From Fallopia convolvulus (Eukaryota; Streptophyta; Magnoliopsida; Caryophyllales; Polygonaceae), in contig OZ024724.1 in the NCBI GenBank assembly GCA_964016875.1, positions 47,956,899-48,020,898 on the forward strand: DNA of 64,000 nt. Direction: 5' to 3'. The position numbers and the translations under genes are program-made. Under the pieces are notes generated by a model. That model did not search any database, was not told the origin of the DNA, and was given only the letters and a program-made list of their open reading frames with translations. Positions 43,867-53,779 of the stretch are shown piece after piece; within the stretch, counting starts at the first letter, position 1, and every line of letters starts with the position of its first letter.

Positions 43867-43879
43867 GGCTCTGATACCA
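43867..43879 (-). other. Second, inward-facing primer-binding site
   Basis: GGCTCTGATACCA on the plus strand is TGGTATCAGAGCC on the minus strand, four bases from the right LTR. It would serve a leftward element whose 5' LTR is the right LTR. Confidence 0.8.
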
Positions 43880-43883
43880 TAAT

Positions 43884-44078
43884 TGTAACACCCCGATAAT
43901 TTATAAGGAATTGAGGTGCTCCCCATGTCAACAAGAGCTCTTCCTTTTCTGGGTTCGAGTGAGGACAAAGAACTCAGAAGTTAAGCGTGCAAGGGCGAGA
44001 GTAGTACCAGGATGGGTGACCTCCTGGGAAGTCCTCGGGTTGGCATGGAATTGCGCTTCTAAGGCCTCGGGCCTTACA
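43884..44078 (+). repeat. Right 5S-bearing LTR (Cassandra type)
   Basis: 195 bp, direct orientation relative to 39811-40005. It contains the same 5S-derived segment with box A at about 43978-43990 and GGATGGGTGACCTCCTGGG at about 44010. Confidence 0.88.
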
Positions 44079-44083
44079 CTTTC

Positions 44084-45032
44084 TGCGTTCTAGAAGGTCC
44101 CAAATATACTTCTGCTGAGATATGAAAATATGGTCACGCCCTCTTGTAATTTCAAACCCTAGAAAGTAGTGAATAGGACCCAAATCACATAGAGCAAACA
44201 CAACATTAAGAAGCTGAATAAATCTGTCAATCTCAGTAGAAAAGGAGCATGTAATCAGAAGATCATCCACATAAACCAAGATGTATAGAACATTCAAACC
44301 ATGTCGTCGAACAAATAGAGAAGTGTCGGAACAATAGGGCCGAAAACCATGGCTAACCAAAAATTGACGAAGCTTAGTGAACCAAGCCCGTGGTGCCTGT
44401 TTCAAGCAATAGAGAGCTTTGCGGAGTAAACATACATGATTAGGCCGATTAGGATCAATGAAACCCGGAGGTTGAGACATATAAACCTGCTCAGAGAGAT
44501 CTCCATTAAGAAAAGCATTGTTAATGTCAACTTGCCGGATTGGCCAGGAATTCTGTAAATCTAGAGAAAGAACAATGCGAGTAGTAGTAGGCTTAATAAC
44601 GGGGCTAAATGTATCAAAGTAGTCAACTCCTTCTTCCTGATTATAGCCTTTTGATACTAAACGTGCTTTGTAGGGTTCAATGGAACCATGTGCCTTCCGT
44701 TTGACCATCTATACCCACTTACATCCAACAATGTTAGAATTACAAAGACGAGGTACAATTGTCCAAGTCCCATTACGCAAAAGGGCATCATATTCATTTT
44801 GCATAGCATTTTGCCATTTAGGACACTTTGAGGCTTGAAGAAAGGTTTTGGGTTCATTATATAAATCTAGAGAGGCTGGCAGGGGATATTTTATAGCATT
44901 TAAAGACATGGGTTTGAGATTATTTGTTTTAGAACGGGTGACCTTTTGATGGGTGGTGGTGTCAATAAGATGGAATAGAAGAGGAAGAAGGTATACATGT
45001 GTTTGGAGAGGCATCCAAGGCAAGCTCAACAT
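44084..45032 (-). pseudogene. Copia reverse transcriptase, N-terminal and central part
   Basis: Upstream piece 44709-45032 has KWQNAMQNEYDALLRNGTW and GCKWV. The ORF 44708 downward then reads YKARLVSKGYNQEEGVDYF, IRQVDINNAFLNGDLSEQVY, YCLKQAPRAWFTKLR, and VLYILVYVDDLLIT with the catalytic YVDD intact, then LGPIHYFLGFEI. The chimeric element interrupts it right after ...QQKYIWDLL. Confidence 0.88.
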
Positions 45033-46300
45033 CTAAGGAACGCGAAGCCGGGCTTTCCACTTGCGCAAGCAGGCTATTTGAAGGTGGCAGTGGTGAAGAT
45101 TGGTGACATTGGTGATGGAGAGGGGATGTCGAGGGGTGGGCCGGACGTCGTGCATAGTGGCGGAGGAGCCGGAGACACCGGGATTAGCCACAGTGAAGAA
45201 GCAAGTTGAAGAAGGGAGGCGGTTGTGGAGAATGTAATTTGGTAGGGTTGTCCGATTTTTGGGCATGAGTGGGGTAGGTAAAAGTTGATTCATAAAAAAT
45301 GATATGACACACAACATACACCCGATTTGTTTGGACATTAAGACATAGATAACCCTTGTGTTTGCAACTGTAACTAATAAAGACACATGGAGAAGAGTGA
45401 TACTCAAGTTTGTTGGACATATATGGCCTAAGAAAGGGATATCAAAGACAGGAGAAACTTTTAACGAATTTGTAGTCGGGAATTTTATGATACAGAACCT
45501 CAAAAGGAGATTTGAAATTTAATATTGGAGTTACGGTTCTGTTATGTAAGTAAACGGCTGTGTGAAATGTATGTTCCCAAAAAAGAGAAGGTAATTTAGA
45601 ATGGGAGAGCAAGGCCAAACCTTTCTCAACTATGGTACGATGATGACGTTCTACCGCCCCATTTTGGGAATGTGAATGTGGACAAGACACTCTATGAAGG
45701 ATGCCTTGATTGTATAAAGGCAAACATATTTCTATATTCACCCCCAATCGGATTGGAATTGCTTGATGTTTGTGGAGAATTGAGTTTCAACTATTTGTTT
45801 AAAGAGTTGAAGGATTTGAAGCACCTGTGATTTTTGAGAGAGAAAATAGATCCAAACAAACTTGGTACAGTCATCAACAAAAATCAAAAAATAAACAGTA
45901 CCATTAAATGAGGAAACAGGAGTAGGGCCCCAAACATCCGAATAAATCAACTCAAAAGGTATGACACTAGATGCATGACGATCGGATAGAGATAATCGAT
46001 GACTTTCCCTAACTGACATGACTCACAAACAGGTTTAAGATTATTGGAAGAGATAGGTAAATTAAACCTAGACAATAGACGATGAAAACCTAACTCATGT
46101 GGGTGACCAAAGCGCTCATGCTAAATTTGAAGTGAAGTCTTTTCACCAAGGTAGGCTCGGGGAGAAGTAGAGGGAGGTGGTTGTGATTGTTGAAAGTGGT
46201 AAAGCCCATTTTCAACGGTTTCTTTGAGGAGTGTTTGCCCCTGCTTGTCCTTCACAAAATAACAAGTGGGAAAAAAAAACCATGTAAGCACCATTGTCAC
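45033..46300 (-). pseudogene. Copia pre-integrase and integrase
   Basis: In minus-strand order: LHNILFVPQIQKNLLNVSQL and ERFGHPHELGFHRLL with CESCQLGK (about 46370-46020, the GAG-pre-integrase zinc region), then FELIYSDVWGPTPVSSFNG and FLIFVDDCTKFVWIYFL (about 45960-45850). These are followed by SCPHSHSQNGAVERHHRTIV (about 45680) and SKLPSLFWEHTFHTAVYLHNR. Frames change several times, so it is inactive. Confidence 0.85.
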
Positions 46301-47078
46301 GAGTTAATTGGGAAACATTGAGCAAATTTTTCTGAATTTGTGGAACAAACAAAATATTATGCAATTGAACATTAATCCTTTCTTCCTCCTATAATAAGAG
46401 CCCTAATAATTAATCCTAAGATATCAGATCTTTCTGCATATTGTAAGATGTGAGAAAAGCCGAGTACGAAGAATCCAGGCCATTGAGTAGGCATTCAATA
46501 ATGTCAGCATTAAAAACAATGTAATCACATTCAGCAAGAGCGTTGGAAAATCCACGCTTCTTCTAAACATAATCAAGAATACTAAGGTTACCCTTTTGAA
46601 GGTTATGCATTTGTTGTTTGATATGAATAGAGCGTGCCGTAGTTTGAGCGAAGAACATACGCTCAAGGATTGTCCACGCCTCATGTGTGGTTTTGGCCCT
46701 AGCACCTTGAGCCAATAAAGGAGTTGAAAGCATAGAACGGATCCAAAGAAGAATGAACCTGTCTTTTTGAGTCCAAGCAGCGAAGGTCGGATTGTCGATT
46801 GGTGGTGCATCCGATCTAGAGGCGAATGGCAAGGTGCGTGGCGGTGCACTGTTTGGTTTGAGAAAATCTTCGACGGAATAAGCCTCAAGAGAGGACTTTA
46901 TTGTATGACGCCATAAAGTGTAGTTGTGGCAATCAAGTTTGATGTTGAGAGTCTGGAAATAGAGAGCGAAATTGGCCTACGAACTGACGGCAGCGAGAAG
47001 AAGATTGCTCTTGGCGGTCTGCTCGGTGGTGGTGACAACCGTCGGCGTGATGGTGTCATCTTGGTTGTCGTCGGTCAT
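46301..47078 (-). pseudogene. Copia Gag remnant
   Basis: Starts ATG at 47078 (MTDDNQDDTITPTVV), meets a stop after about 32 codons, and continues NIKLDCHNYTLWRH, TFAAWTQKDRFILLWIRSML, THEAWTILERMF and HIKQQMHNLQKGNLSILDYV. This is the UBN2-type gag of copia. The 3' part is degraded or deleted before the pre-integrase region. Confidence 0.8.
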
Positions 47079-47136
47079 GGCAAAAAATTAGGGTATGGAT
47101 GCGGAATTGGTTAGGATCGTAAAAAAGTTGATACCA

Positions 47137-47316
47137 TATAAGATAACATAATATTTGCGTGAATGAATGTACGTTGATTTCATTGAATACCCAAAGAGGG
47201 CTTATATACAAGAATACTTAATGCCCAAGTGATCTTATCCATCTTGGGGCACAAGCCATAATATAAAATAAGGAAAAGATATTTAAAAGTTAATACACAT
47301 GATTTATTTCCTAATA
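47137..47316 (-). repeat. Copia 5' LTR
   Basis: Starts TATAAGATAACATAATATTTG and ends CCTAATA on the plus strand. It shares the long phrase around CAAGTGATCTTATCCATCTTG with the left LTR. The primer site abuts its left end. Confidence 0.8.
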
Positions 47317-48504
47317 ATAATTAAGCAATACTTCATAGTTCAATTATGGAATCATATTGATGGTGCGCGGAATAAATCGCTAAAGAAACAAGTTTAAAGT
47401 TTATATATTTTAAAGTGTGAAAACATCGCTCATTAATAATAATGCGCAGTGCAATCAAAACAACGAGTATGATCTATGTTGCACTTGCATGATGCATTAC
47501 TTATGCATGGAGGCCATGCAAAATCTCAGTTATAAAGTTCAACGTGGGCTTGTGCAATTTTGTACTAAGGCAAATCAAGCTGCATAAGGACAAAGCAAAA
47601 TGCTTTCTTTGGGCCTAATACTTGAACGGCCTAGCGGGACATTTTCTTGGTTTGGGCCCAAAAGAGATATATGTGCTGGGACCAAACTAGACCATTCAAA
47701 CAACCGACTAGGAGTCAACAAAATCTTCTACCAAGATTGCTTCAAGTTGCAGGCTTTTACTTAAGCTAGAAGTATTGCCATCTTGTACACTTTATGAAAA
47801 TCAATGTCCACATATGATTATATTTCTATGGTCCATTAATATCATGCCAACAAGCCACACACAACTTTGCTCAAGGATTGTGAGATTTTTTAGGCTCATC
47901 CCACATCGCTTGAACAACAAACAAGCAAGGAGCTCTAAATCATATAAATAGAGGGAGGCATGGAATTAGAAAAGGGTAAAAAACATCTCTAACTCAAGAA
48001 CTATCTTGCTCGTAAAAGTTCGACGTGTTTAATCTCTGAGTGAGATCGCACTATTTACGATATAAAGTCCAAAAAGTTTTATTTGTAAAGAGGAGTACAA
48101 AAATAATCAGTTGAAAGGTGGGGAGGAGGAAAAATCTATGTACGAAAACCGTTTGGTTGTACAAAATTCGAGAGTTAGTATTTATATAATCCTGTATTTA
48201 GCAATATTATATTCGGGTTTCAACACATACTATTATGAATAATGATCGCAATAGACGTACAAATTAAAGCTACCTCTCTTCCCGAAAAACCTTTTCCTCT
48301 CAAGAAGACATCTTTACGGGACTGTGTGATTTGCACCTCAACTTCTTAGCCCTAGCCAGATAGCCTCGCCATAATAAAACACTAGTCCAATACTACGATA
48401 TTGGGATGATCTATAGAGATTGACTCATGATATCTCTAAAACAAACAACATTATATATTAGACAGATGTCGGTGGGTTTAGGAAATTCAGTATCAAAAAC
48501 ATAT
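47317..48504. other. Spacer with snRNA-type promoter motif
   Basis: No coding gene seen. ATCCCACATCG at 47898-47908 and TATAAATA at 47943-47950 stand 34 bases apart, the spacing of plant pol II snRNA promoters. The DNA downstream does not look like U1, U2, U4 or U5, so no snRNA is called. Confidence 0.4.
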
Positions 48505-48761
48505 TGTAATGATTGGGCTATATTTTAATTAGGGGAAATAAGTGGATATTTTCTGTAATATGCTCTAAATCTTTATAAGGCCAATTGTATGTTGTACGAA
48601 CTATCGGGAAATTGAATCAAGTTACTCTTCTATCTATCTCATGTCTTTCTCCTATCTTCTTCTTTTATCTCTCTCTAAAATTCTCCTTCTTTTCCTCTAA
48701 TTCTTCTCTAATCTCCTTCTTTTCTATCATTTTATCTTGTTCATGTCCTCGAGACATGACA
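48505..48761 (+). repeat. 5' LTR of the fragment-carrying element
   Basis: 257 bp, TGTAATGATTGGG ... GAGACATGACA. It contains a C/T-rich run in its 3' half. Confidence 0.8.
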
Positions 48762-48842
48762 AATTGGTATCAGAGCCGACGATTTTGCTCCCAATTTTTC
48801 AATTCGAATTTGCCCAAGTTCGATTGAGTTCGAGATTCGGTC

Positions 48843-49325
48843 ATGGTAGACATTGTGAAGTATATAGCTCAAGAAATCGTGAGTTCGTACTACTTATGGA
48901 GTCGACTAGATCCGAACGGGAAAATCAATATGTTGAGTAGGTCGATGAGTTTACCGATCAACCCAAGATTTCAGATTCAGTCGTGCAATGGACTTGAAGA
49001 AAAGGAAGGTCGCGCAATTTTTGTCAAGATTCATTTAGAGGAGTACATAATCTCTTGGGAAGTGTTGAACCAAGTATTCTTGAGTGTGGGTGATATAGAT
49101 ATTATACAAGTTTTTGATAATGATGTACCTTGTCATTCAAGAATTTGCTTCAAAAATATAGCATCATCCATGGATGCTTTTAGCTCTTTGAACGGGAAAA
49201 ACATATACGAAGGAAGCAGTCAAATGGAGCTATTTCTATTTCTTGATGGCCATAAAAGTGACAAACTGAGTAATGAAGCTCCGATGGAAGATGTGACCCG
49301 TGGCAAACTAATTAAACCTGACTAA
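48843..49325 (+). CDS. RRM-like protein encoded inside an LTR element
   Basis: 160 residues. Residues about 57-133 (GRAIFVKIHLEEYIISWEVL, then SSMDAFSSLNGKNIYEGSSQ and MELFLFLD) resemble an RNA-recognition motif of the polypyrimidine-tract-binding protein kind, where NGRNIYDGCCQL is typical at the end of the fold. The N-terminus is not recognised. The Met at 48843 follows the primer site by 66 bases. Whether this is a captured host exon or an element protein is open. Confidence 0.5.
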   Translation: MVDIVKYIAQEIVSSYYLWSRLDPNGKINMLSRSMSLPINPRFQIQSCNGLEEKEGRAIFVKIHLEEYIISWEVLNQVFLSVGDIDIIQVFDNDVPCHSRICFKNIASSMDAFSSLNGKNIYEGSSQMELFLFLDGHKSDKLSNEAPMEDVTRGKLIKPD

Positions 49326-49670
49326 AGCTACGATCGAAGATTGGAGCCAAGTGGAAGAATTCAAAGAACTAGATTCAATTGATGATACGAACCGAGTTAA
49401 GGAAATCGGGCAAAGTGATCACGAAAGAGAGCAGCCCATGGAATCCGTGAGACATCTCTTGTCGAAGGTTCATTCATCGATTTCAACAAATGTTGGTCAA
49501 AATTCGCCCAGTTGGGAAGTTCTTGGAACAAGATCAATTGGAAGGGCAAAGAACACAGATCATGAATCGGGACCACCGTCGGAGTTGGTGTCATTCCTTA
49601 TATCAAATGATCATCCGGCACCGATAGCTAATTAGGGTAAGGATTCGTTCGAATCGACAAGGAAAATTGA

Positions 49671-50076
49671 AGACGCTCACCAAATGTTTGATGGAATGCC
49701 CACTAAGAAAACTATGAAGAATTCAGATTTGATTAGTATCCAGTCCTTGAGATTGACGAAGGACTTGAATACACTTGACAAGAAGAATGAAGTTTTGGGT
49801 CCAATGAATTCTGAAGAGATGAAGGTAATCCTCAAACCTTTAGAAGCTATGGTTGAGGTTGAGTCTGAGATAATGGTTGATTTTGTTAATAAGTCGGTTG
49901 AATTTAGTTTGAGTAATTTGAAGTTAATTTCAGCTGAAATTTTGGGAATTTCAATTGCGTACAAGGTGCTTGTTGAAATGTCAAGGTTTAGTGTGTTTGA
50001 CATGGAACCAAATTCGATTAGACATGAAGTTAAATTTCCACTTGTAGTTGATATGGTGGTAAACAAGCAAAATTAA
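49671..50076 (+). CDS. Unassigned element ORF beginning with a PPR-like phrase
   Basis: The ORF from 49684 (130 residues; in-frame DAHQ precedes it) starts MFDGMPTKKTMKNSDLIS, like one pentatricopeptide repeat. It then becomes an unfamiliar sequence (VESEIMVDFVNKSVEFSLS...). Only one repeat-like unit is visible, so a PPR protein cannot be claimed. Confidence 0.35.
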
Positions 50077-50084
50077 TTGGTGGG

Positions 50085-50459
50085 ATGACACGGGTTCATC
50101 AAAATGGTCTTTATCCATTTTTGTCTGGTTTTTTTAGGGGGGATCTGTCTGGGCATCAGTTTAGTTTGGGCATGAGTGGATTTACAGATTCACATAAGCT
50201 GTATGATTTTCCTGAGCAAGAGAAAATGATGAATGCTGCTATAAGAAAGAGTTGTTATTCCTTGAAATTGATGCCTAGCTGTGAGTATGATTTTAGGATC
50301 GTCAATCTAAAGGTAGGGAATGATATCTTTATCTTTGATCCTGGAATTGACTACTATGGTCGGATTAGCAAGTTTTTGGGTAGATCAACCGTTGGTTTTT
50401 ACCCTGGTGGAATCGATATGATCATGCAAAGGTGGGGGTGGGGGGAAGCCAGGATGTAG
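50085..50459 (+). CDS. Unassigned element ORF
   Basis: 124 residues starting MTRVHQNGLYPFLSGFFRGD, with IFDPGIDYYGRISKFLG near the middle and a Trp/Gly-rich end (MQRWGWGEARM). No family recognised. It lies in the same transcriptional direction as the other element ORFs. 50460-51120 holds only broken frames. Confidence 0.3.
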   Translation: MTRVHQNGLYPFLSGFFRGDLSGHQFSLGMSGFTDSHKLYDFPEQEKMMNAAIRKSCYSLKLMPSCEYDFRIVNLKVGNDIFIFDPGIDYYGRISKFLGRSTVGFYPGGIDMIMQRWGWGEARM

Positions 50460-51120
50460 CTCAATTGGATGGTTTGATTTTGTTGATATGGAAATTTTAG
50501 TGCAGTTAGTTCAATTTTCTAGTTTGTTTGTTGAACTAAAAGGATTAACGTTTAGCTATCTATTGTCATGTGGAAATTATCTACACAATTTGGGTCATTG
50601 TTACATGAGCTATTATGGAGAGCGTAATAAGAGAGGAATATTAATTTGTCATTTACTTTGCTTGAGCTGCCAAATTTTAGTCTGAATTAGCTATTGTGGA
50701 GAGTTGCCAAGAATGCTGATTTTGCAAATTTAACAGCTAGTGTAGCAAGACAATGGAAATTGAAATGGGAAATTGAAATGGGGCTACTACTGATGGAATG
50801 TCTCTAAAGCAAGTTAGTGGGTCATCTGTTAGCTTGTTGATAAAAAATGGCCAAAGCTACCGGCTTTGCACTCTTGCAATGTTGACAAACTTTTCAAATA
50901 GCCTTCTATGTTACTTACTCCTACAAGTAGCTCACATATTGACACACTTTCAAATGGAAGGTTCAGCTGGAGTGTGATGCAACATTTGCTTACATTGGAG
51001 AGTGTAATGATTTAGTATTTTACTTAAATAATCACATGAAGCCGCATGGAAGTCGTACCTCTCTTTTGCATTAGTCTACTAACTTTTCATTTTGTAAACT
51101 TTGAGGACGAAGGAGAATAA

Positions 51121-51310
51121 TGTAATGATTAGGCTATATTGCAATTAGGGGAAATAAGTGGGTATTTTCTGTAATATGCTCTAACGCTTTATAAGGCAAA
51201 TTGTATGTTGTACGAACTATCGGAAAATTGAATCAAGTTACTCTTCTATCTCTCTGATGTCTTTCTCCTATATGTTCTTCTTTTATCTTTCTCTGAAATT
51301 CTCCTTCTTT
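51121..51310 (+). repeat. 3' LTR (partial) of the fragment-carrying element
   Basis: Collinear with the first 190 bp of 48505-48761 (about 90% by eye), then unrelated. Confidence 0.75.
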
Positions 51311-53400
51311 CAACGATTTATGTCGGTTCCTTAAACTGGAATCTATGGAGTACAATCCTAATAAGATAATTGAAAAAATATATGGGAAAACGATAAGTAC
51401 ATTTGATTTGCTCAAAAAAGTAGATTTGATATATTGTTACAAAATTTGGTACGTTATAATTTTTTTAATAATATTGTAAATCTACAAAATCTTTTCAAAT
51501 TTGAATCAATACTAGCTTAAATCCGTCTGTCCATGCACGACAATAAACTAAATATTAAAATTATTTTATTTTAGTGTTAAGGAAATTAAAAAAAAGTTAT
51601 TCTAAAATATTTTTAAAAAATGCTCTAAAATATTTAAATTAATTTATTATAGTCAATCTTTACAATAGAATAAAGATATGAGACAATTTTAAAAAGATAT
51701 TAACAATATTAGACAATTTACTAAGCTAATTCTAAATAGTCAATCTTTAAAAAAATATTAGACATAATTAAAACAATTTTATATATGGAAAAATTATGAA
51801 TAAAGTAATTTTAAAAATATTCTAAAATATTAACACTATTTTATTATAATGTTAAGCCAATTATAATAGTCAATCTTTAAAAAGATATTAGACATGATTA
51901 AGGTAATTTTATATATGGAATTATGTGAATAAAGTAATTCAATATTATGTAATAATCAACAAATGAGAAGGATATAAAAGTAAATAGCCAAATAATTTTT
52001 CCTACATGGCAAAGTTACATGAACGACACGTAAGATAGAAAGATTCAACTTTAATTATAGTATATTGATTGATTGATGATTTATCCATGTATCTATAAGG
52101 TGGGTTCAAGTGTATGTATACTCCTTAGATTATAATTTGGGGACAAATTAATTGTGACCACTAAATTAATCAATTAATATAAAGATATATTATAAAAGTC
52201 GACTATTTGTATTTAAACTATTACAACTCTACTTCATATTTAGTAAATTAATTTTCATACATATTTATTTAATTTCTTATCTATTAAATTTTTTAATCTA
52301 TTTTTGTAAAAAATAGTTATATAAAATCCAATTTACTATTAAAGATTAATAAAATATTTACTCTATATTTTTTCTATTTACCTATTTTTTTAATTTACAT
52401 ATTATTTAACTTATTTTCTATCAAATTCTTCTTTTCAATTCTTCTTTTTCTATTAAGTTATTTTTTTATCTAATTTTCTATCCTTTTCCTATTTATCTAT
52501 TTTGTTTTATTTTATTTTATCTTTTTTATATCTATCAATTTACTTTTGAATATAAACTTTATATCTTCTAAGTACTTCGCTCTTCAATGGATTCTGTGAA
52601 CTCTACCATAGAACTGATTTAGAACACCACCAGAGCTCGTTTAGTAATGTACAATACACGAAGATAAAAGTAACAATTGAGTAGGCTATTAGATAGAAGA
52701 TATGAAGGGATGTTGAGAAGTTTGAGGTTCGATCCCTGCCTCTGGTTGTTTACTTGGTGAAAATTCAAGTTTTATTATTTTACTTCAATTAGGTCGAGGT
52801 TCTTGCTGGTTGAGTCACGAATTCAAAGTTTGCCACCAATGGTAGTTCTTCATCATAAAATAAAAACTTTAAGCTAAATTTAGAATCTACAGCTTGTATG
52901 CACTATTCTAATAAATTTTATCTAGTTTAATATATCAATGTCTAGTCTTCTAATATGAGATAACTTAACAATTATTAATAGTCTTAAAAAGATCGAAAGC
53001 TGCAGAATTCCTTACATTGAGATATTAATTGTGAGAGTCACGCTCGGGTACCCTAAATTGATACAGTGAAACGTGTGAGCAAGGTAGAGACGTTGGATTA
53101 AAAAATTGGACGATCGAGATTGAACGAATCAGATTCGGTAAAAAAGGAAAAATCAAGCAGTGGCACGCATGGTAAATACATTAAATTTTAGGTTCGAAAG
53201 ACAAAACTATCCTTTGAGTTAAATCTTTCCCAAAAACACCGAACTTCTCAGCCTCCAAATTGAGTGCTTGTTCGTACGCCGCAAAACTCTTTCTCTCTCA
53301 AAACCCCCAAATCACCACCTCTCGATCTCGCTCGAATATGCTAGATTTTTCCTGATATCACCATCTTCTATTATAGGCTCTCAATCTTACTCATCTTGAA
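51311..53400. other. AT-rich spacer
   Basis: No gene seen. A degenerate Helitron-like minus-strand 3' end (CTAG at 51512-51515 with a weak hairpin to about 51540) opens an extremely AT-rich block to about 52560. From 53030 the base composition becomes balanced, with a leader-like C/T-rich stretch near 53280-53350. Confidence 0.4.
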
Positions 53401-53692
53401 TCAACAATGGTGAGAGGGACAATAAAAGGTATACTTGTATTTCACTTTTCTAGGGTTTATTATTTTAGGCTCTCAATCTTACTCTTATGGATTATTTTGT
53501 TTGAGATGGTTAATTTGAAAGTGGTATTGATTCTTTAATGACATGCTTTTGGTATAGAAGTCATGATTGATGATATGTTGCCACTATTGAAGTTATCTAC
53601 TAAGTCTTTATGGGAGAAATCAATGTAAATTTGTTTAGATCTTGTTATATCAGTGAGAAATGTGCATTTGACACTTGAGAAATAGTATATTT

Positions 53693-53766
53693 GGCAGCCT
53701 ATTAGCTCAAATGGTAGACCAATGTGCATGTGCACATAGATGTGGATTGAAATCCCACATGAGCTA
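53693..53766 (+). repeat. tRNA-like module, copy 1
   Basis: AGCCTAT acceptor-like arm, TAGCTCAAATGGTAGACC (box A / D-arm-like), and GATTGAAATCCCAC (box B / T-arm-like). It lies 420 bp before copy 2. The anticodon region does not form a good stem, so a functional tRNA is unlikely. Confidence 0.65.
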
Positions 53767-53779
53767 ATTCTTGATTCGG

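Larger units (their letters stand above)
39811..44078. mobile_element. Chimeric element: Cassandra-type 5S LTRs enclosing Ty3/gypsy gag-pro-RT
   Basis: Two direct 195-bp LTRs (39811-40005 and 43884-44078) start TGTAACACCCC, end GGGCCTTACA and contain 5S rRNA sequence, the hallmark of Cassandra TRIM retrotransposons. The whole is flanked by the perfect duplication CTTTC (39806-39810, 44079-44083). The left LTR is followed by the initiator-Met primer site AATGGTATCAGAGCC and a short Cassandra-like interior ending in GTGGGGGAGATT. Next come a 138-bp inverted LTR piece and then minus-strand Ty3 RT, protease and gag plus an extra ORF. The Ty3 part ends in a second, inverted TGGTATCAGAGCC site against the right LTR. 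Known Cassandra elements have no coding capacity. Confidence 0.8.
38393..47316 (-). mobile_element. Ty1/copia retrotransposon containing nested insertions
   Basis: Two related LTRs, 38393-38562 and 47137-47316, enclose a minus-strand copia genome. A primer site TGGTATCAAC (minus, just left of 47137) and a purine tract AAGCTTGTGGGG (minus, just right of 38562) set polarity. Gag, pre-integrase, integrase, RT and RNase H remnants follow in order but carry stops and shifts. The flanking pentamers AAAAT and ATAAT agree at four of five bases. Two later insertions are inside: a MITE (38640-39107) and the chimeric 5S-LTR element (39811-44078). Confidence 0.85.
48505..51310 (+). mobile_element. Non-autonomous LTR retrotransposon with captured gene-like fragments
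   Basis: Left LTR 48505-48761 and right LTR from 51121 share TGTAATGATT.GGCTATATT and later AATTGTATGTTGTACGAACT. The primer site TGGTATCAGAGC is at 48765-48776 and a purine-rich tract GAGGACGAAGGAGAATAA ends at 51120. No gag or pol is recognisable. Instead the interior has an RRM-like ORF (48843-49325), a PPR-like phrase (about 49671-49740) and further unassigned open frames (49684-50076, 50085-50459). The right LTR matches the left only to about 51310, so its end is lost or replaced. Confidence 0.75.

Noticed and set aside
51512..51545. Fifth Helitron terminus
   Set aside because: The CTAG spacing fits but the hairpin is too degenerate to count as a feature; mentioned only as context.
53407..53432. 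MADS-box start (MVRG) after a leader-like region
   Set aside because: Only MVRGTIK matches before a possible donor; the conserved MADS residues do not follow and no further exons are seen.
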